Assembly: GCA_001574975.1 (NCBI GenBank)
Contig: KQ965740.1
Location: 340,103-404,102 of the forward strand
Origin: Gonapodya prolifera JEL478
Taxonomy: Eukaryota; Monoblepharomycota; Monoblepharidomycetes; Monoblepharidales; Gonapodyaceae
Direction of reading: 5' to 3'
DNA: 64,000 bases
Positions 57,521-64,000 of the stretch are shown here, one piece after another; position 1 is the first letter of the stretch; the number at the start of each line of letters is the position of its first letter. Below the pieces are notes generated by a model that was not told where the DNA came from, did not search any database, and saw nothing but the letters and a program-made list of their open reading frames with translations. Both the position numbers and the translations under genes were made by a program.

Positions 57521-60500
57521 ATGTCCGCACACACGCTCAACGTCAACATCAACACTCTGAACCAACAGGTCCAAATGCAGCACAACACCACCCCCCTCTA
57601 CAGGCACACCTCGCTGTCCCACCCACCTTCCATCAACATCAATCTGCAAAACATGCAAACGTCGTCATCCGCCCCCCCACCAAACCCTCACACGCTCGCA
57701 TCCCCTACCTCCGCGCTCCCACCGGGCCACATGAACATGTACCCTTACCAGATGCCTCTGCACTTCAACTACCAGAACGTCCTCTCCTACCAACCTCAGC
57801 AACTCCCCCTTGTCCCCTCATCACTGCCCTCCGCACCACTCCCCGCAGTCGCCGCATCGTCCCCGCAGGCGACCTCGGCCTCCTTCTCGGCACAGGCCCT
57901 CCTCTCGCTCTCGATCGCCGCACTCGGGGACCCTTCCACCTCGGGCCATGCACCAAACACGTCCCCCCAACAACCTCACCCTCCCCATCACACCGCGGCA
58001 AACCAAGACCCCGCTCAGCCCATCCTCGTTGGAATGGACGTCTATTCCAAGTCTCCGCACTCGTCCACAACAGATGTGGGCGAGAACGGTCATCACTCTG
58101 CCTCCGCTTCCGCGTCGGCGTCGGCGTCCGCGGCTCACTCCCAAGACCACCAACATGTCGCTCAAGCCCAGATGGACTGGCACATGTCAAATGGACTGCA
58201 GGCGGCCGCACGGGCGGACAAGGGCGCAAGGGTGAGTGTCTGGGGTGAGAGAAGGCCCGCGTGCATCGTTATGGGAGACGCGTTTGGGTGGGGGTCGAGC
58301 ACTTGGAGACCTCACCGCTATATGGCGGACGTTCACCAAACAGCAATGGAAATGGACTGTGGACACGTCGTTCCAACCACGGGGGACGACCGGTTTGCGT
58401 TTTCCAAAGCATAAACTCACAACCCTCACTCGTTCTCACCATCCCAACCGCAGCCGCATACGCACCCTCACTCCCCCACACACGCCACCCCGCAAACGCA
58501 CCACACAGCCTCGTCCCATTCTCCGACCCACGCCTACCCCCAACCTCCACAACCACAACCACCCACCCCGACCCAGCTGCACCCTCGTCCGCACCCACTC
58601 CCGATGCAGTCGTCGTCCTCTCCCAATCGCTCGGGCCTTGCCGCGCTCGACTGGGCCGCGCAGGCCATCAGCAACGGACAAATGGAGTGGAAACCCAAAG
58701 GCAACCCGGCCGTGCCGCAGAGTCCGCTTGGATCCCATGGTCAGGGCGCGGGATTGGGGGTCAGCGGGCAAGGTCAAGTGGAGTGGGGCGCGCAAGGACA
58801 AAGACATGCGCAAGTGCACAGCCAGGCTCAGGCTCAGGCTCAGGGAGATAAAACTGGCGCTGCACAGGGCGCAGAGTGGGGTGTGCAGGGAGGCCGCGAA
58901 TGGGCTGCCGTCGGCGGCGAGGGCGTGCCGCATGAGCTGACCAACGGGTATCGAGGTCTTGCGCCGGGGCAGGAGTGGTTGAAGAAGGCCGCAGTTGGAG
59001 CGGGGGGACCGGACTGGAGTCACCAGCACAGATTGCCGCCGTCCTCGGCACCACCGCGCAATCCCAACCAGGCACCTCCCACGTCGCCGCCGACCTCCTC
59101 TGTCGCACCGCCACCAACCACGGGCGGCGCGGATCACGCTGGCCCGATTGCGCCGCAGCGCACGGCCACGGCCGTGTCGGCGTCTTCGCCAATTCGCCCC
59201 GACGGACAGGTCTCGTCGCCCACGACGTTTCAACACGCGCAGAACGGTTCGGCAAGTCTCGCGCAGAATGGCGACATCCATACGCAACCTGGATCGACCA
59301 CCGGGACGGTCTCGGCAGGGCGCACTGTGCCCTCTGTGCCCTCCGGGCCTCGCCCACCTCTCCGCCTCCCGCGGGACCCCTCCAAAGTCCCCACGGTACG
59401 GACACTACTGACACGCGAGCTGGACACGGATCTGTACGCCAAGATGCGTGAGCGAGCCGAGATACGCAAGGAGCTGGAGAGGGCCGAAGAGGTGCTGAGG
59501 AGGATGGCCGCCATGGGGATTTCGGGGGGTGCGGGACTGCAGAGTCAGGGTGGGGCCTCGCAGTACCAGGGGCAAGGTCAGGCCGCCGTGTACCCATCGG
59601 GGAACGGGTACGGGTACGGGGGGTACGGCGGATTGACGTATGCGTATACGCCAGGACAGAGTGCGCAGGGGCAGAGCGCGCAACAGCCGTACGGGTATCC
59701 TGGCGCGGCAAAGGTTCAGAGCCAAGGTCACGGTTCGCAACAGCAGGGGTACCAGGCCCAGGTCCCTATAGGAGGGTATCCAGGTACGTGTCTGCTGGCA
59801 TTGTAGGGTACTGGATTCTTTGCTGAAATATGCGGCGGGCTTGTTCCCTTGGGCCACTCCAGATGCCTCGCAACTGTACGCCGCGACCGAACCCGGCCGG
59901 CGGGATTCGCGAGGGCCTGAGTATGCCTCCGCCGGAGCGGCGGGAGGTGCTCAGGTGGCCACTACGCCGCTTTATGTGCGAAGGGATGACAGGTACTACG
60001 CCGTCTCGTGTCCCCAATGCGGCCGGGCGGATTTCACCAACATGCAAGGGTTCGTGAATCACGGGAGGATGACACATAATATGACGTACGGGAGCCACGA
60101 GGAGGCGATGAGGTTAGGGGGAAAGGAGGTGGTGAGTACCACAAAATCGGGGGAAGGCGTGAGGGGGAGAATCTTCAGGTTGTGTTTGAATGTTTGGGCT
60201 AACTCAACGCTGACTCTACCTGTACCTTTTAACTACACCCAGGACGAGTCGGAAGTTCCCATAGGACATCCGTGTCGTAAACGAAACACCAAGACACCGT
60301 TCTCGATACAAGGAGTGCTTGACAGAGGGAGGAAGGGGTGAGTAGGTTTTGTAGGGGATAGCGGGATCTATGTCCTCGTCCCCGACAAGTTCCAACCTGC
60401 ATCACCCGTGTTCTAAACTTGTCCTCGCTATCCCGTAACTTCAAACTGCTCAGCGCTTCTGCAACACGCATAAAGCCCCGCATCAAGGAGCACGATTCTT

Positions 60501-62063
60501 CCCAACCCGTTGACGTCGATTACACCGACGCTCTCCCTGCTTCTGTACGCCGCCTGTCCGGTGCGGCTCTCGCGTCGAAGACTCGGCGGCTGCAGCGAGA
60601 TGGACTGGTGGTGTCCCCTGGCACGGCGGCCGTAGCAGGGCCCCCCGCAGCCAAGAAGCACAAGACAAGCGTGGGTGCGCAGGGTGGAGTGGAGAATTTG
60701 GACAGGCCAAGGGTGGGAGTCTCGGGGCCGCCGGCGATTCCGGTCATGGCGGCTATCGGAGGCAATGCAGTTCAAGAGGAAACGGCGGTGGCTGACGGTT
60801 TGGTGCCACCAGAAATGGAGGGCTCGAGGTTCTATGTGAAGAGGAAGTTGGTGATTGGGAATGTGTCCAAATATTTGAGCAAGAGTAGGTAGATTTGGGA
60901 CGTTCCGCTTGGTTGGATTGTGGCTGACTGGAGTTCTTCTACTGTCATCCCTGCAACCCTCACTCTCACCATTTTGACCCCCGCCTTCCTCTTGGTACAG
61001 AGCAAAGGGATCCGAAATGGCCGCAATGCACCCACAAATGGATGATGTTTGTGTGCGGTCTGCCACCGGACGACCACCCGGAGACTTACGTACGAGCGGT
61101 GCGATTCCACGTGCACCCTTCGTACGCGCCCAATCACATTGTGGAGGTGCGGGAGCCACCATTTTACTTGACGAGGTTTGGATGGGGAGAGTTTCCAGTG
61201 AAGGTGGAGGTGGTTCTCGTGGACGAAAAACGAAATCGAACGTTGGAGTTTGTGCATGAGTTGAAGGTGAGCATGGGGGTGGGGTATATACGTTGGAGTT
61301 TATGTGGTGGTCTCAAAGTTGACTCGGAGAAGGGGGATGACCTGTGAGGGTGGGAAGAGGTTCTTTCTTATTTATTTTTCAACGTTTTTCTCAACAACGT
61401 CCCCTCGTCACTCTCCCGACACTCCGCTCTCAAACACACCAGCTTGACAAGCGCAATAGTGGTGCACAGGTCCTCGGTGGCGAGAAAGTCTATGAGGTCG
61501 AATTAGACCGTCACACCGAGTTCGCCCGAAAATTCCGCCTGTCTGATCCAGCTGGGGACCAAGACGGTACGAGAAGCCATAGGGCGAGTATGGCATCGCG
61601 TGGAGGGGATGTGGACCACGGTGCGACTCCCACCAAGGTCAAAGGAGATGGATTGGCAGACTTCACTCTTCTAGACACTGTGGGAGACGATCGTGACCGA
61701 GCACACTCGGTAGATAGACGGAGTCGGGATGGTGATGGTGATGGTGAGGATGGGACAGAAGATGGTGGGGACGACGGTTCAGCAGGACCAGATGACGAGG
61801 TGGGAAGCGCCATCTACGCAGTGTCCGAGAGGGAGCAGAGCGTGCCACCTGTACCCGACGGCATAGTGTACGAAGCTGCCAGAGCACCCGATCCCCACCT
61901 GGGTGAAGAGGCAACCAGCGAGCTTGAGAGGTTCGAATTGAGTGAGGGGCGACCGAAGGTTGGGGAGGTGGATGGCGCAGAGATCAAGAATATAGATGAA
62001 CGGACAGTAAGAGGTGCTGAAGATCAGATGCAAGAAGATGAAGGGCAGGAGCAAAATAGTTGA
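57521..62063 (+). CDS. YEATS2: YEATS2-like histone acylation reader
   Basis: A chromatin protein like the YEATS2 subunit of the ATAC acetyltransferase complex. The N-terminal part is about 600 residues of low complexity (Pro, His, Gln, Ala; runs such as SASASASASASA and AQAQAQAQ). Then comes a helical segment, LLTRELDTDLYAKMRERAEI, like the coiled region ahead of YEATS in YEATS2. A zinc-finger-like block follows (SCPQCGRADFTNMQGFVNHG, C-x2-C-x13-H-x4-H, near 60010-60080) with HEEAMRLGGKEV. The YEATS domain reads FYVKRKLVIGNVSKYLSK, QCTHKWMMFVCG, VHPSYAPNHIVEVREPPFYL, TRFGWGEFPVKVEV and GGEKVYEVELDRHTEF over 60830-61530. The reader-pocket residues (HPSY and GWGEF) are present. An acidic tail of about 180 residues ends at 62063. 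About six exons; one long intron near 58230-58450. Confidence 0.86.
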
Positions 62064-62158
62064 GAAGTTGTGGAAGGCGATTTTGCAAAGGGTCGGACAT
62101 AAAGAAACTTTTTTTTTTCGCTTTTTTATCGACAAAACAATAAATGGCAACATCTGTC

Positions 62159-64000
62159 TCATTGTCGTTTATATGTGCTGTACAGGTCTTCCGGATTCAT
62201 GGGGTCCAGAAGTGTGACTGGTTTGTCGCTCATCACCAACGATTCCGTTGATAAGTCTCGAGCAACAACTCCAGCGTGAGCCAGGGATACCGTCGATTGC
62301 CCTTGATTTATGCTGGACAAATCAGATTTGCTGTTCACGTGTTCCTCATTCCTTTCATGTTTCATACCGTCTCCTCCAATCGTGTGGTCTCCTGCGTCTG
62401 TGTCCATAGCCCGATTCCCGAGCGCTTTCACGCTGTCAACATCACTCAAACCTTCTTCTATCTTGTCAACGTCCATATTGTCAGTGCCGGCATCGACGGA
62501 CCCGCCATTTGGAACACCGTTTGTCTCCACTTCAAGAGAAGCCTCCATTTCTGCAGTGTCAGCGTTGTCCAACTCTGGTGCGTTATCCACGGTGGTCTCT
62601 TTGCCAGATTCCTCCTCCTTCTTCTTCCCTTTCTGATTGATGCTCGCTTGTTTTCGTCGCACCGAGTTCTCCTTGTTGTTTTTGGCGACAATACTGGAGT
62701 AAATCTCGGGATACCTCTTTGAAACGAGGCGATAAACCTTCCAGAGCCACCCCTGAACAAGAAAATATAATTGACACGTGAGATGTCAACGTTCCCTTCA
62801 ATGGCAGTCACGACTAGAGTCTCACAGGATTATTTTCAGCCCTTTGTGGGAGAAAGTCTCTTTCCTCAAAGAGCTGTTCCAGTTCTGGTAAGAGTGGCCT
62901 TCACATTTCAAAATACTTTTGTGAGCAAACAAAGGCATATACCAACTCCACTGGACTAATCTCACTCTGAAAACTCGTCCAATTCCAGCTGAGCCATTGG
63001 GTCGTTTGGTCGCTCGAAATTCCGTTCGAGTGCATCTCGTTCGTCATCAAATCTTAGCGATGATGTAAGTGCCTAAAACGAGGTTGTCGTGTCAGCGTGC
63101 ATGGGTTCATCGAAGTGTCCACAATCAATTTACCATCCGCGGCTTTTTCCGCTTCGGACCCAGCTCCAGAATTAACGACGGGCGATCATATACGGGACAT
63201 CCATCGGTCTTCCATTTGAGCTGGAGTAATACAAAAGTAGTGAGAGTTTTCTTCCACCATCATCCTGGATATGCACACTCACCCAATTCTTTTCATGTCC
63301 CAGGATTGTAACAACTGTTCTCCGGAAGCTTTTCGCTCCTGGACCCGTCGCATCCAATGCGTCAAGGACCTTCTTCCGCATATCATCGAGCCATTGTTCC
63401 TGCTTCTCAGTAATCATTCCTATCTCATTGCCAGGAGCCTTCTTTCCCGTGGACGCTCGGTAGGCATCCAGTCGACTGCGCTCGTCAGGAGCAGAAAGAA
63501 AGAGGCATTGGATGATGATGAGGAACTGTACTAGGATGTGGCGTCGGAAAAGAGGATCGTGGAGCTAGCGAGGTGAACATCGAGTTCCAATATGGTTGAA
63601 AATGGTAAGGGGATCCAAGGGGGGGTATGCGGTCGCGGTAGTCGGTTATTAAACGGAACATTTGTTTTCACCGGAACCCGCAGACGAGTGGCCGAAGAAA
63701 AGGTCGTCCGCTGCAATTGCGTGCCACGACTCGATTCTGCCAGCCAGACTCATGCGTTTCAAGGAACGCACCTGGAGGTCGAAGAGGTTGTAACCCGTGA
63801 GGAACTTGGGGAAAAATTCTCGGCCAGGGTCGGAGGAGGCGGCATAAGTGCCACCGGATGCAGAAAGAGAGAGCTCTTCCTTGACTTCCGTGCGAATACG
63901 TTCGTCGCGAGGGCGCTTTTTAGACTCTTTGGCACGATCTTTATCACCGCCCCTGGATTCCCGGATCCCTTCGCGTCCCCCACCACCCTCTTCTCGTCGC
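62159..64000 (-). CDS. Unrecognised charged, probably nuclear protein (5' end outside the window)
   Basis: I do not recognise the family. The frame is open at the right edge with a Lys/Arg/Glu-rich block (DKDRAKESKKRPRDERIRTE), then SDPGREFFPKFLTGYNLFDL. Next is RLDAYRASTGKKAPG and a conserved-looking helical segment (QEQWLDDMRKKVLDALDATG, FRRTVVTILGHEKNW, DGCPVYDRPSLILELGPKRK). Further exons read DDERDALERNFERPNDPMAQ, LEQLFEERDFLPQRAENNP and GWLWKVYRLVSKRYPEIYSS. The last exon is very acidic and ends in STYKRQ at 62159. Short introns with good gtgaga/cag borders and phase-matched joins support a real multi-exon gene. The basic N-terminus and acidic tail suggest a nuclear complex subunit; that is inference. 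Confidence 0.6.

Noticed and set aside
57376-58248. A 290-codon plus-strand open frame overlapping the YEATS2-like first exon
   Set aside because: Pro/Arg/His-rich shadow; the competing frame carries Gln/Asn/Ala runs and joins to the downstream YEATS2-like exons.
58761-59711. A 316-codon minus-strand open frame within the YEATS2-like gene
   Set aside because: Antisense shadow of the Gly/Gln/Ala-rich coding exon; no recognisable domain.

Overview
The window reads as a nuclear contig of an early-diverging, probably flagellated (chytrid-like) fungus. Genes lie close together on both strands and are cut by many short GT-AG introns, mostly about 60-120 bp. The gene set is fungal/opisthokont (POP1, SMT3/SUMO, URM1, AHA1, UBP6, LETM1, MIC19, ZW10). 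A CFAP97-type ciliary protein points to a motile zoospore stage. No rRNA, tRNA, CRISPR array, insertion sequence or complete transposon was recognised.

Layout: 0-4 kb, a possible secreted Ser/Thr-rich protein (-) and a diacylglycerol kinase (+). 4-11 kb, AHA1 (-), a 2OG-Fe(II) prolyl-4-hydroxylase-like oxygenase (+), an MFS transporter (+) and a glycosyltransferase-like protein resembling the N-terminal half of plant L-arabinokinase (+). 11-18 kb, DNAJC9-like J protein (-), rhomboid protease (-), URM1 (-), a CAMK-group kinase (+) and SUMO (-). 18-26 kb, a helical-repeat mitochondrial-like protein (-), the CFAP97-like protein (-) and POP1 (-). 27-31 kb, an adenosylcobalamin-dependent class II ribonucleoside-triphosphate reductase (+) and MIC19 (-). 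31-38 kb, UBP6/USP14 (+) and LETM1 (-). 38-41.5 kb, a gene-free stretch with four diverged direct copies of a repeat. 41.5-52 kb, TMEM209-like (-), FrnE/DsbA-like oxidoreductase (-), ZW10 (+) and a second MFS transporter (+). 52-64 kb, a lipoxygenase-family protein (-), a WS/DGAT-like acyltransferase (-), a YEATS2-like chromatin reader (+) and an unrecognised acidic charged protein (-) that runs off the right edge.

The strongest find is the intron-bearing class II (vitamin B12-dependent) reductase, with every catalytic cysteine in place; this implies a cobalamin-dependent route to deoxynucleotides. Other points of interest are extreme exon structures: a 16-nt exon carrying part of the kinase glycine loop, a 9-nt terminal exon in AHA1, and a start codon split by an intron in MIC19. 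Divergent start codons of URM1 and the kinase lie only 5 bp apart. The lipoxygenase-like protein has HX3H metal-ligand spacing. Three lipid enzymes (diacylglycerol kinase, lipoxygenase-like, WS/DGAT-like) occur in the window but are not adjacent enough to call a cluster.

Exon models were built by hand from reading frames, splice consensus and family similarity recalled from memory. Domain calls are firm where motifs are quoted; first exons and some splice sites are provisional.
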